Under the pieces are notes generated by a model. That model was not told the origin of the DNA and made no database searches. It saw only the letters and a program-made list of their open reading frames with translations. The position numbers and the translations under genes were made by a program. Shown here in pieces: positions 1 to 8,288 of a stretch of DNA of 64,000 nt (within the stretch, counting starts at the first letter, position 1; every line of letters starts with the position of its first letter). Origin of the DNA: Anaerolineaceae bacterium (lineage in GTDB: Bacteria > Chloroflexota > Anaerolineae > Aggregatilineales > Phototrophicaceae); contig NZXX01000001.1 of the NCBI GenBank assembly GCA_002702065.1, positions 930,001 through 994,000 on the forward strand, written 5' to 3'.

Positions 1-89
1 GCATCAAATTCAACTGTCATAGATATTCCCGGAGACTGTCAGCTTGTCACTCCATGTTAGCGTATGTTGCCGAGCCAAATAACACCAAT

Positions 90-1928
90 TCAGGGGTTGT
101 TCACCGAAAGGGGCGCAATTCGGAGATGGTCGGAACCATCTGGCAGGACCAGACGGGTGTTGTCCCAGCTTTGATACATCACCAACACCAGTTCGTATTC
201 GCCATTTGGCAGATTAACCGGCAGTGTGATAGCACGTGAGTCGATGTAAATCCGGCCCGGTTCGAGCTGCGAGGTTTGGATCGACTTGCCGCTGTAGAAA
301 TCCACAATCGGGCCATCACTCTGCGCGACAAGCCTGCCCTCGCTATCCAGCAGTTGCAGGCTGATCGAGTAATCACGCGGCAGGGCTTCATTGGCCGTCC
401 ACCAAAGCCGGGTTGCCAGTGAATGTTCGGTCAGCGCGTCAATGTCGACCCCCTGGAATGCGACTATGTTACTAAATAGTTCCGGCTGTGGGAATGGCGG
501 TGCTTCCAGCAGTTGCAGCAGGTAACACCAGTCCCGGTCGCATTGGCCGATAATCTGTTGCAGGGGGTGGGTGCGTTCGATATTGCCGAAGCGTTCGCGG
601 GTTTCCGGCAGAAACCACTCGTAGCCAGTGACATACCAGATACGGCGATAGCTGATGGCTTCTTCCTGTGTTTCCACCCGGCGTGCCCACAAGTCTGGAT
701 CGAGATAGCGGCGGATCTGGCCGCGCACAAAACCATCGCTCAGGTCGCCATCGTCGAAAAATATTACGTCTTCTGGCTGGGCTGCGATGGACACTTCCTG
801 ATACAGATCGCGCAGTGGGACGCGGCTGTGCGGTAGTTGCGTCGGCAGGGCGGACAGGCTGAGCGCCACCACACCGATCATCATGGGCCAGCGTGCAATC
901 CGGGGCCAGTATGCCAGTGATGCCCCGACGATCAGTGCCAGCCCGACCACCATATAGACGACATATCGCGGGGTGTAAACAGCCACCAGGGTATTGATCA
1001 ACATGGACATGGTGGGGACGCCTAACCCCCACGCCAGCGCCAGCCGGTAATTGGCCCGCCGCCACAGCAACACCAGCCCGATCAGGATAATCACCGCATA
1101 CAGCACAACCTGCCCGTTGGTGGCCAGCCGTGCCAGACTGAGCGCAGATTCGATTGAGGTGGGCTGTGTTGTGGTGCCAGCCCCGACAACCCCACGGGCG
1201 TTGCCGCCAGCCATTTCCGCCTGACGCACATGCATGACCTGGTAAACCGCGAAGGGCAGCCAGGGCAGCCAGATCAGGAAGATCATGAGGACGACATGCA
1301 GCGCCTGCCGGATAAGCTTCAGGGTGGGACGGCTGAGCAAGAAGACGAGCGCCTGAACGATCATGAGCACGAACAGGAAGTAATGCACATACAGCATGAG
1401 GCCAATGGTGATGGCATACCACATGGCGCTGCGCCCGGTCTGGCGGGTCTGCCAGCGCTGGAAGGTCCACATGGATGTGGTCACCAGCAGCATGATCAGG
1501 CCATAGGGGCGGATTTCCAGTGCATAGATAAAGAAATAGGCGTTTACGCCCAGCACCGCCATCGCGAACAACCCGTAGCGTGGCGCACCAAACCAGCACC
1601 GTCCGATCTGATACACCATTGCCAGAGTCAGCAGACTGTAGGAAACGGCCAGCATGCGCCCGGCAAATTCCCCCTCGCCTACAAACTGCCGCCACAGCCA
1701 GAACGACGAAAACCACAGCGGCGGGTGAGAATCCTGTTCCGCCAGGTAGCGCACCAGATAAGGCAGGTCGGCACGGGTAAAGTCATACACCAGCGACTCA
1801 TCGGCATGCATATGTACTTTGTCTATGCCGGTAATCAGCACAACGGCGCACATACCGATGATCAGCACGCCGATCATCCATGCGCGGGAGGATGCTTTCA
1901 ACATCCTGTAAAACTCCTTGAGGGACAA
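90..1928 (-). CDS. GT39/ArnT-like membrane glycosyltransferase
   Basis: This is a 612-residue polytopic membrane protein. One N-terminal membrane segment is followed by a loop with the acidic pair HADESLVY and then QDSHPPLWF, the arrangement seen in the dolichyl/undecaprenyl-phosphate sugar transferases of GT39/GT83 (PMT_2 type). About ten hydrophobic helices follow up to residue ~370. The last ~230 residues are soluble and end in a beta-rich stretch containing LPNGEYELVLVMY, which resembles tails on the GT39 genes at 8289 and 10157. The family transfers a lipid-linked sugar to an acceptor outside the membrane; the substrate cannot be read from sequence. It is divergently transcribed from the GT2 gene at 2037. 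Confidence 0.8.
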   Translation of the reverse strand: MSLKEFYRMLKASSRAWMIGVLIIGMCAVVLITGIDKVHMHADESLVYDFTRADLPYLVRYLAEQDSHPPLWFSSFWLWRQFVGEGEFAGRMLAVSYSLLTLAMVYQIGRCWFGAPRYGLFAMAVLGVNAYFFIYALEIRPYGLIMLLVTTSMWTFQRWQTRQTGRSAMWYAITIGLMLYVHYFLFVLMIVQALVFLLSRPTLKLIRQALHVVLMIFLIWLPWLPFAVYQVMHVRQAEMAGGNARGVVGAGTTTQPTSIESALSLARLATNGQVVLYAVIILIGLVLLWRRANYRLALAWGLGVPTMSMLINTLVAVYTPRYVVYMVVGLALIVGASLAYWPRIARWPMMIGVVALSLSALPTQLPHSRVPLRDLYQEVSIAAQPEDVIFFDDGDLSDGFVRGQIRRYLDPDLWARRVETQEEAISYRRIWYVTGYEWFLPETRERFGNIERTHPLQQIIGQCDRDWCYLLQLLEAPPFPQPELFSNIVAFQGVDIDALTEHSLATRLWWTANEALPRDYSISLQLLDSEGRLVAQSDGPIVDFYSGKSIQTSQLEPGRIYIDSRAITLPVNLPNGEYELVLVMYQSWDNTRLVLPDGSDHLRIAPLSVNNP

Positions 1929-1939
1929 ACTGGTATCTC

Positions 1940-1967
1940 ATTATAACGAGACGTGACATGGCTTCAA
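1940..1967 (-). promoter_or_regulatory. Sigma70-type promoter for the GT39 gene
   Basis: On the minus strand a TTGAAG -35 (1967-1962) and a perfect TATAAT -10 (1945-1940) are separated by 16 bp. The -10 ends 11 bases before the start codon at 1928, so the leader would be only a few bases long. Confidence 0.55.
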
Positions 1968-2036
1968 ATGAATGATTCCATTTGCTTTGCGAAAGCGATG
2001 ATTTTGGGTAAAGTTACACCATATATTTAGAAACTA

Positions 2037-2795
2037 ATGATCACATGGGCGGGTTGTTTCGTGCTATCAATTGTTATTCCGGTTCATAATGAGGAAGCAA
2101 TCCTCCCCTCGCTGGTACGAGACATCACCACTGGTCTCCAGGCTGTAACAGACGACTACGAGCTTATTCTGTGCGAGAACGGCAGTGCAGATCGTACGCT
2201 GGCACTGGCGCATGAACTGGCTGAGCAATTCCCCGCCATTCATGTTTTTACGAGCGACACACCCAGTTATGGGCAGGCGATCCGAACCGGCATCCTGCAT
2301 AGCCAGGGCGAGCATATTGTCGTGTTTAATGCGGATCTGTGGGACTTGGAATTCTTGCGGTCCGCGCTGCATCTGATGGATTTTTATGACATTGTGGTGG
2401 CGTCCAAGCGCCATCAGGAATCGCACGATCAGCGGCCCCTCCAACGGCGCTTTATTACGTGGAGTTTCAACGCGCTGCTGCGGGTGTTGTTCAGCTTTCA
2501 CGGTTCGGACACGCACGGCATGAAGGCCTTTCGCCGCCGCCGCATCGTGCCTATCGTAGAGAGCTGCCTGACCCAGCGCGAAATATTCGATACCGAAGTG
2601 ATCCTGCGGGCGCAGCGGGCCGGGTTGTCGATCATCGAAGTGCCGGTTCATGTCGAGGAAACGCGGCCTTCGCGTTATGGGCTGTTCATGCGTATCCCGC
2701 GTACATTTCATGATCTGAGTGTGCTGTACCGCGACCTGTACACCGTATCGCGCACGGCGCCTGTCGAATTACCCTCCGAACCCGATAAGGTATAA
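2037..2795 (+). CDS. Family 2 glycosyltransferase
   Basis: A 252-residue soluble GT-A fold glycosyltransferase. It opens with the GT2 signature LSIVIPVHNEE, then has the nucleotide-sugar motif CENGSADRT and a VFNADLWD segment at the DxD position. This looks like the dolichol-phosphate mannosyltransferase/GtrB type without membrane helices, which would load a sugar onto a polyprenyl phosphate for neighbouring GT39 enzymes; the pairing is inference. The ATG at 2037 has no clear Shine-Dalgarno sequence; a GTG at 2061, preceded by GGGCGGG, would give the more usual N-terminus. The hydroxyacid dehydrogenase gene begins 5 bases after its stop. Confidence 0.85.
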   Translation: MITWAGCFVLSIVIPVHNEEAILPSLVRDITTGLQAVTDDYELILCENGSADRTLALAHELAEQFPAIHVFTSDTPSYGQAIRTGILHSQGEHIVVFNADLWDLEFLRSALHLMDFYDIVVASKRHQESHDQRPLQRRFITWSFNALLRVLFSFHGSDTHGMKAFRRRRIVPIVESCLTQREIFDTEVILRAQRAGLSIIEVPVHVEETRPSRYGLFMRIPRTFHDLSVLYRDLYTVSRTAPVELPSEPDKV

Positions 2796-2800
2796 CCCAC

Positions 2801-3769
2801 ATGGCTAAACCAAAAGTCTTTGTCAGCCGCATTATTCCGGCTGCCGGACTGGATAAAATCAAAGCTGAATGCGATGTCGACTTGTGGACAGAGCAGATGC
2901 CGCCGCCCTATGAAGTGCTGACCGAGCGTGTCCAGGGGGTGGATGGCTTACTGTGCCTGCTGACCGACCGCATTGACCCGGCGCTGATGGATGCCGCTGG
3001 CCCACAGTTGAAGGTCATCAGCCAGATGGCCGTCGGCTATGACAATATCGACATACCCGCTGCGGCTGAACGCAATATCCCGGTAGGCAACACACCGGGT
3101 GTCCTCACCGAAGCGACCGCTGACCTCACCTTTGCGCTGCTGCTGGCGGCTGCGCGTCGCATTGTCGAAGGCGTCCAGTACATCAAGGATGGCAAGTGGA
3201 AAACGTGGGAACCGGAAACGCTGCTGGGGGCGGATCTGTCCGGCGCGACACTCGGTATTGTCGGCTTGGGTCGCATCGGCAAGGCAGTGGCCCAGCGCGC
3301 CAGCGGTTTCGAGATGAACCTGATCGCTTATGATCGGTCGGCCACGGCAGAACAGGCCGCTGAACTCGGTATCCGGCTGGTTGAATTTGATGAACTGCTG
3401 GCGGAATCCGACTTTGTGAGCCTTCACACGCCGCTCACAGAAGAAACCCGCCATTTGATGAATGCCGAGACATTGGGCAAAATGAAGTCAACGGCTGTGC
3501 TGGTGAACACCGCTCGTGGCCCGATTGTCGACCCGGATGCGCTTTACGACGCGCTGAAGGACGGTACTATTGCTTATGCCGCTCTCGACGTGACCGAACC
3601 AGAGCCAATTGCGCCGGATCATCGGCTGCTGTCGCTGCCCAACCTCACGGTGGTGCCGCATATCGGCAGCGCCAGTGTGCGCACCCGGAACCGGATGGCC
3701 GAAATCGCAGCCGATAATTTGCTGGCCGGGCTGCGGGGTGACCCCCTGCCGCATCAAGTGAAACCCTAG
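2801..3769 (+). CDS. D-2-hydroxyacid dehydrogenase (glyoxylate/hydroxypyruvate reductase-like)
   Basis: A 322-residue NAD(P)-dependent dehydrogenase of the D-isomer-specific 2-hydroxyacid family. The Rossmann motif GLGRIG is at residues 155-160, and the catalytic triad is present as Arg239 (NTARG), Glu266 (TEPEP) and His287 (PHIGS). Length and motif spacing match the GyaR/GhrB glyoxylate-hydroxypyruvate reductases, although related enzymes use other 2-ketoacids. It follows the GT2 gene by 5 bases and is probably co-transcribed. Its stop overlaps the stop of the convergent DUF5054 gene by 4 bases. Confidence 0.88.
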   Translation: MAKPKVFVSRIIPAAGLDKIKAECDVDLWTEQMPPPYEVLTERVQGVDGLLCLLTDRIDPALMDAAGPQLKVISQMAVGYDNIDIPAAAERNIPVGNTPGVLTEATADLTFALLLAAARRIVEGVQYIKDGKWKTWEPETLLGADLSGATLGIVGLGRIGKAVAQRASGFEMNLIAYDRSATAEQAAELGIRLVEFDELLAESDFVSLHTPLTEETRHLMNAETLGKMKSTAVLVNTARGPIVDPDALYDALKDGTIAYAALDVTEPEPIAPDHRLLSLPNLTVVPHIGSASVRTRNRMAEIAADNLLAGLRGDPLPHQVKP

Positions 3770-5778
3770 CCGGTTGACCCGAAACGCAGCGAAAACCGGA
3801 ACAGCGCATCATCCTCAAACCACATGGGGAAGTTGGTTCCCCACGTATTGTTATACAGGTTAAAGTGCACCCCGTCGCTCATGTCGGGCTGTTCGTTATG
3901 GAAGTCGAGCAGAGATGGCTGACCGGGCGCGACCAGCGGTGCATCCAGTGTGTTGATCTGGAGGCTGCCATCATCCCCCTGATAAATGGCATACTGATCA
4001 ATGGCGTGCAGGGTGCGCGCCCCCCGGTTGACCACATCCAGCGGTGAAACAAGCTGCCCGATTTTCTGAAGCTGCCAGTTCTGCGGCGCATCAACCAGCG
4101 GCGCAAACGACAGCCAGAAGGCTTCCGCCAGCCGGTTCGCCGGTTTTTCCAGCCATGTCAGCGCAATGTCGACCCGTGTGTCGTCGACCGGGAAGGTGTA
4201 TTCCATATAGATGCGGGCGGGGCCGCCGTATTGCTGGGTGACATCCGGCAGCCGCAGCGCCAGCAGGTAACGGTCACTCGCTTCGGATTTTTGCTCCCAG
4301 ATTTGCTGCATCACCGGCTGCCAGCTGCGGTGTTCTTCAACCGGCAAGCCGGGCTTGGTGTAATCTTCTTTTGCCCACGATCGCACGGTCTCCTGATCCT
4401 TGTTGCGGATGTATTGTTGCCAGAAGCGGGCATAATCGCTGGCGGAGAACAGCTCGTAATGCAGCAGCCCCAGCGTGTGGCTTTCATTGGCCCAGTTCTT
4501 GCCGGATGCCCGTTCGGTCAGTTCGACAAATGCGCCGCTGACATCCAGGCGGAAGCGGAAGTGGCGGGTTTCAAATGGAATATCCGTGCTTTCAATGGGT
4601 TCATACAGCGAAAAATCAGGCTTTTCCGGCTGAACTGCTGTCAGACGCGCCTGCGCTTGGCCTTCCAGGTCGGTCCCGCGCAGCTCCGCCACAGCCTCGT
4701 CGATATACCGGCGCTGCTCCGCCCATGATTCCTCAAACCGTTGGAATTCGGGGGTTGTGCGCTGGCTGTCGAAGGCGTCGCGACCATAATGTTTGGCATC
4801 GGCCAGCCACGTCTTTTCATCCATGCCCCATGTGTGTTCTGGAACCAGCAGCAGACGGCGGCTGAATGCGTGCAGATGAGGGTCTTCCGCTGTGGTCTGA
4901 CCCGAATTCAGCCAGGCGCGGCGCAAACGGCTCAGCTCACGATACTGGCGGATTTTGGTCGGGTCTGCCCCGACGCCATGAATCCAGGTGTCGCCGATTT
5001 CGGCTGTAATCACGGGCAAGGTATCACGCACACTCGCCAGTTTGGTTGCAAAGGTATCCATTGTGGAGGCGATGACCTGCGCACCGGGGAACCGCTCGCG
5101 CAGGGTTGCAAAGGTTTCGAGGACGGCCTCCATCGGTGGTGGGCCATGATTGTCATTGGTCAGGATAATGGCGGCAGCATCGCTGAGGTCAGGCACGGTG
5201 GTGACGTCGCCGTAATTGCCATGATACATCACCATCACACTGCTGCTGGTGGCGTTGTCTTTCCAGACAAAAACGGGTGGGACATCCGGCACAGTCGAGG
5301 CTTCATTGACCCCGAAGTGCAAAAACTGAATCCCTGCCTCGGTGAGCGAGGGAAGCATGGCGCGGGTATGGCCGGGCACATCGGTCATTTTTGCGGCGAT
5401 GGTCTGCTTGCCATACCGAGTGTCCAGCGCCTGTGACAGACTGAGGCCAAACCGGAACAGCGATTCATCCATTAGTTCCGTATGCGTGGTGAAGGGCAGG
5501 CCATGCCAGATAATGTCGCCCTGTTCGATAGCGGTTTCCATCGCATGACGCTGCTCGGCTGATGCCTGTTCCAGATATTCATAGATGAGCCATGACCCGG
5601 TTGTCCAGCGGAAGCGCTCCGGGCCGCCGCGTTCGCGCAGCTGTTGGGTCAGGCGCAGGGCCGCCGGGATAAACTGGTCAAAATAGGTTTGCATCACCCG
5701 ATGGGCATAATCGGTAAACCCGACATCGAGATGCGTCTTGAATATGACATGGACCGTTTCAATCTGGTTCTGTGGCAT
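3766..5778 (-). CDS. DUF5054 / GH38-like glycoside hydrolase
   Basis: A 670-residue protein beginning with the segment VIFKTHLDVGFTD near residues 11-23. The HLDxGF/HxDxGW pattern is the metal-binding signature of GH38-type alpha-mannosidases, and the whole protein resembles the DUF5054 family of that superfamily. An N-terminal alpha/beta barrel is followed by a large beta-sandwich half, as in GH38. There is no signal peptide, so it probably acts in the cytoplasm on oligosaccharides. The exact substrate is unknown. It lies downstream of an aldo/keto reductase on the same strand, with a strong hairpin between the two genes. Confidence 0.72.
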   Translation of the reverse strand: MPQNQIETVHVIFKTHLDVGFTDYAHRVMQTYFDQFIPAALRLTQQLRERGGPERFRWTTGSWLIYEYLEQASAEQRHAMETAIEQGDIIWHGLPFTTHTELMDESLFRFGLSLSQALDTRYGKQTIAAKMTDVPGHTRAMLPSLTEAGIQFLHFGVNEASTVPDVPPVFVWKDNATSSSVMVMYHGNYGDVTTVPDLSDAAAIILTNDNHGPPPMEAVLETFATLRERFPGAQVIASTMDTFATKLASVRDTLPVITAEIGDTWIHGVGADPTKIRQYRELSRLRRAWLNSGQTTAEDPHLHAFSRRLLLVPEHTWGMDEKTWLADAKHYGRDAFDSQRTTPEFQRFEESWAEQRRYIDEAVAELRGTDLEGQAQARLTAVQPEKPDFSLYEPIESTDIPFETRHFRFRLDVSGAFVELTERASGKNWANESHTLGLLHYELFSASDYARFWQQYIRNKDQETVRSWAKEDYTKPGLPVEEHRSWQPVMQQIWEQKSEASDRYLLALRLPDVTQQYGGPARIYMEYTFPVDDTRVDIALTWLEKPANRLAEAFWLSFAPLVDAPQNWQLQKIGQLVSPLDVVNRGARTLHAIDQYAIYQGDDGSLQINTLDAPLVAPGQPSLLDFHNEQPDMSDGVHFNLYNNTWGTNFPMWFEDDALFRFSLRFGSTG

Positions 5779-5792
5779 AGCATGACCTTAAG

Positions 5793-5823
5793 AGCCCCAT
5801 TCCAGCAATGTGGGAGTGGGGCT
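5793..5823 (-). other. Strong intergenic hairpin
   Basis: Eleven paired bases (5793-5803 with 5813-5823, one G-T pair) enclose a 9-base loop between two minus-strand genes. There is no U tract after it on the minus strand, so it is not a classical terminator. It ends only about 14 bases before the DUF5054 start codon and could attenuate translation or protect processed mRNA. Confidence 0.45.
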
Positions 5824-5859
5824 GATTATCTAATTTTCTGGCGGATACGGGAAAATCGA

Positions 5860-6726
5860 TCAGGCAAAAATGGCTTCCATGTCGCGGCAGTTCTCGATCC
5901 ACGCGTTTTGTTCGCTCTGGCTCATGGGCTGGAAGTTCTCCGCCGCTTTCAGAACCATGGGCAGCAGCCGGGTATCACCCGCAATCGGGATGCCTGTGAC
6001 GCCAGCTTGCGACAGGGTGAAGTTGACGCACTGCTGGATCGTATCCTGCACGTCATGCGGCTCGTACCACGTTTTGTACGTGCGGTCCTGGCCTTCGTGC
6101 CATGGGCCTTTGGCGATGGATTTGATCGCCATAATGCCGACATTGCGTTCCTGTGCGGTTTGCAGCAGTTTTTCAGCATTGTCGCGGTATTCCGCTTTGC
6201 CGAACAGCACGCCGTTGATCGGGAATAGCACGCTGTCAAAGTCAAACCGGTTGAGCGCTTCGCGGTAAATGGCGGGGGCCAGCCAGCCATGACCGGTAAT
6301 GCCGACATAAGTGGTCAGGCCTTCGTCGCGGGCACGCTGGGCGGCTTCGAGCGCACCATCCGGCCCCGTCGCCTTGTCGAGTTCTTCGAAGGTTGTTACG
6401 GCATGAATCTGGATCAGGTCAACCGGCCCGCGCAGCAGGGCAACGGAACGGTTAATCTCTGCCCAGGCCGCGCCGTAGCCGCGTTCGCCGGTTTTGGTGC
6501 CGAGGAAAATCTCGCTGCGGTGTTTTTCGACCCACGGCCCCATACGCGTTTCGGCCATGCCGTTGCCATAGGAAGCCGCCGTATCATAATGATTCACCCC
6601 CGCCGCCAGCGCCATATCCAGTGCGGCGTCGGCTTCGTCCTGGGTGATGGTTGGGTGCAGGGCTGCGCCGCCGAAGATGGCGACACTGCTCATATGTCCA
6701 CTACGTCCAAATTGTCGCTTTTCCAT
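5860..6726 (-). CDS. Aldo/keto reductase
   Basis: A 288-residue aldo/keto reductase, slightly shorter than the usual ~310. The catalytic tetrad can be placed at Asp48 (HYDTA), Tyr53 (SYGNG), Lys78 (GTKTG) and His108 (IQIHA). Members reduce aldehydes, ketones or sugars with NADPH; the natural substrate cannot be predicted. The start is supported by a GGAGGG ribosome site 7 bases upstream. It is divergent from the GT39 gene at 6794 and upstream of the DUF5054 glycosidase, so a role in carbohydrate metabolism is plausible. Confidence 0.85.
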   Translation of the reverse strand: MEKRQFGRSGHMSSVAIFGGAALHPTITQDEADAALDMALAAGVNHYDTAASYGNGMAETRMGPWVEKHRSEIFLGTKTGERGYGAAWAEINRSVALLRGPVDLIQIHAVTTFEELDKATGPDGALEAAQRARDEGLTTYVGITGHGWLAPAIYREALNRFDFDSVLFPINGVLFGKAEYRDNAEKLLQTAQERNVGIMAIKSIAKGPWHEGQDRTYKTWYEPHDVQDTIQQCVNFTLSQAGVTGIPIAGDTRLLPMVLKAAENFQPMSQSEQNAWIENCRDMEAIFA

Positions 6727-6777
6727 AACTGTTCCCTCCTATATACGTCTATGGTACATCAACATCAGCCGCTGTGC

Positions 6778-6783
6778 TATAAT
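6778..6783 (+). promoter_or_regulatory. Extended -10 promoter, near-leaderless
   Basis: TGC followed by TATAAT, an extended -10, ends 10 bases before the ATG at 6794. No good -35 is seen at 17 bp. The expected start of transcription is within a few bases of the start codon. Confidence 0.5.
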
Positions 6784-6793
6784 GCCGCCCGCT

Positions 6794-8281
6794 ATGAACA
6801 CATTCACTGGCTGGTTTCTGATGGTATTTGTGCTGGCCGCGGCCTGGCCCGGTTCGGTCTGGCTGGTCACGCGCGGACAAAACAAGGCTGATGGCTGGCT
6901 GCCGCTGCTGCTCAGTCTGGCGCTCAGCACGGGCGGGCTGACTCTGGTGATGTTCTGGCTGGCATTGCTGAATATACGTTTTGCGGTGCTGCCGATCACA
7001 CTGGTTTACACGCTGGTGATGCTGCCGGGCTGGTGGTTGTGGTGGCGGGGTGGGCGGCTGCGCCCGGTACTGAATTTACCGCAGCGCTGGCCGGAAAGAC
7101 TGGCGCTGCTTCTGCTGGTGCTGATTAGTGTAGGCATCTTATTCAACAGCTTGTACTGGCCGTTCAGCCGGGAGGATGCGCTCGGCATTTATGTGCCATT
7201 TGCCGAACAGATGGCGCTTCAGCGTGTGCTGCCGGAGCTACCGGGGGCGTTCACAGTGTATGAAGCCTATCCACCGCTGATGCAGTTGACGTATGCCTAT
7301 GTATATCTGGCGTCTGGCTGGCACAACGAACTGCTGGCCCGGTTAATCCCCGCATTGATGAGCATCGGCTGTCTGGCGGCGGCTTATACGCTGGCCCGTA
7401 CATTACATGGTCGTCTGGCGGGTTGGATCAGTGCTTTGCTGCTGGGCCTGACACCGTCATTTGTCAGTTGGGCGTCGTCGGGTTATGTTGACCTGCCGAT
7501 GGCCTTTTTTTATACGCTGGCGGCGATCTTTGCCTGGCGCTTGTGGCAGGGTGGCGCGCTGGTCGATGCTGTGCTGACCGGGGCGCTGGTCGGGCTGGCG
7601 GCCTGGACGAAAAATGCGGCGCTGGTCGGGGTGGGGCTGCTGGCGGTGTGGCTGGTGTGGACTGTTTTTCGCCGGCGGATTGGCTGGACTGCGCTGGTGA
7701 TGTCGCTGGTTGCCTGTGTGGTTGTGGCGGCCCCCTGGTATATCCGCAACTGGATCGGCGCCAACCTGATTATCCCGCCGTCGGTCTGGACTGAGCAGGC
7801 CAGTCAGTCGCTGGATACGCTGCTGATACTGGTCACACGCCCGCAGGATTACAGCCTGACCGGGGTGGTTGTGCTGGTTGGCCTTGTGCTGGCGCTGGTT
7901 GACTTTGCCCGGCGGCGGTTGAATGCGCCAGCGTATGCTTTGCTGCTGGGGTGGACGCTGCCATTTTTTGGTTTCTGGTGGTTGTTCGCCAGTTATGACC
8001 CCCGCTTTATTCTGCTGTTTTTGCCGCTGTGGTGTGTGATCGCCGGGGTGCAGATGGCGCGGTTGACCGGAGCGGTGCCGCCGTTGTGGCGATCAAGGCT
8101 GTTGGTACTGGCGCTGCTGCTGGCGGTCATCCTGACGATGCCGGTGTTGTGGGACAGCGTCGAGAACAAGGACGAAATCCTGCGCCATCCGTTGATGAGC
8201 GTCGAAGAACGTCGTATGATCGCGATCCGCGAACGTCAGCCGGAACTGTATGAACGCTGGTATGGTGAACCCGCACCGTGA
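6794..8281 (+). CDS. GT39-type membrane glycosyltransferase
   Basis: A 495-residue polytopic protein with about eleven hydrophobic segments. The first large loop holds SREDALGIYVPFAEQM and YEAYPPLMQ, the acidic pair plus YPP arrangement of PMT_2-type lipid-linked sugar transferases. I chose the ATG at 6794 because the upstream extension is not membrane-like and overlaps the promoter and the divergent aldo/keto reductase gene. Unlike the three other GT39 proteins here, it has almost no soluble C-terminal domain. It converges on the GT39 gene ending at 8289. The substrate is unknown. Confidence 0.78.
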   Translation: MNTFTGWFLMVFVLAAAWPGSVWLVTRGQNKADGWLPLLLSLALSTGGLTLVMFWLALLNIRFAVLPITLVYTLVMLPGWWLWWRGGRLRPVLNLPQRWPERLALLLLVLISVGILFNSLYWPFSREDALGIYVPFAEQMALQRVLPELPGAFTVYEAYPPLMQLTYAYVYLASGWHNELLARLIPALMSIGCLAAAYTLARTLHGRLAGWISALLLGLTPSFVSWASSGYVDLPMAFFYTLAAIFAWRLWQGGALVDAVLTGALVGLAAWTKNAALVGVGLLAVWLVWTVFRRRIGWTALVMSLVACVVVAAPWYIRNWIGANLIIPPSVWTEQASQSLDTLLILVTRPQDYSLTGVVVLVGLVLALVDFARRRLNAPAYALLLGWTLPFFGFWWLFASYDPRFILLFLPLWCVIAGVQMARLTGAVPPLWRSRLLVLALLLAVILTMPVLWDSVENKDEILRHPLMSVEERRMIAIRERQPELYERWYGEPAP

Positions 8282-8288
8282 ATCGTGG

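Noticed and set aside
472..1716. A 414-residue minus-strand frame overlapping the first GT39 gene
   Set aside because: It is an alternative frame of the same strand, rich in Arg, Pro and Cys and without membrane helices, typical of a GC-rich shadow.
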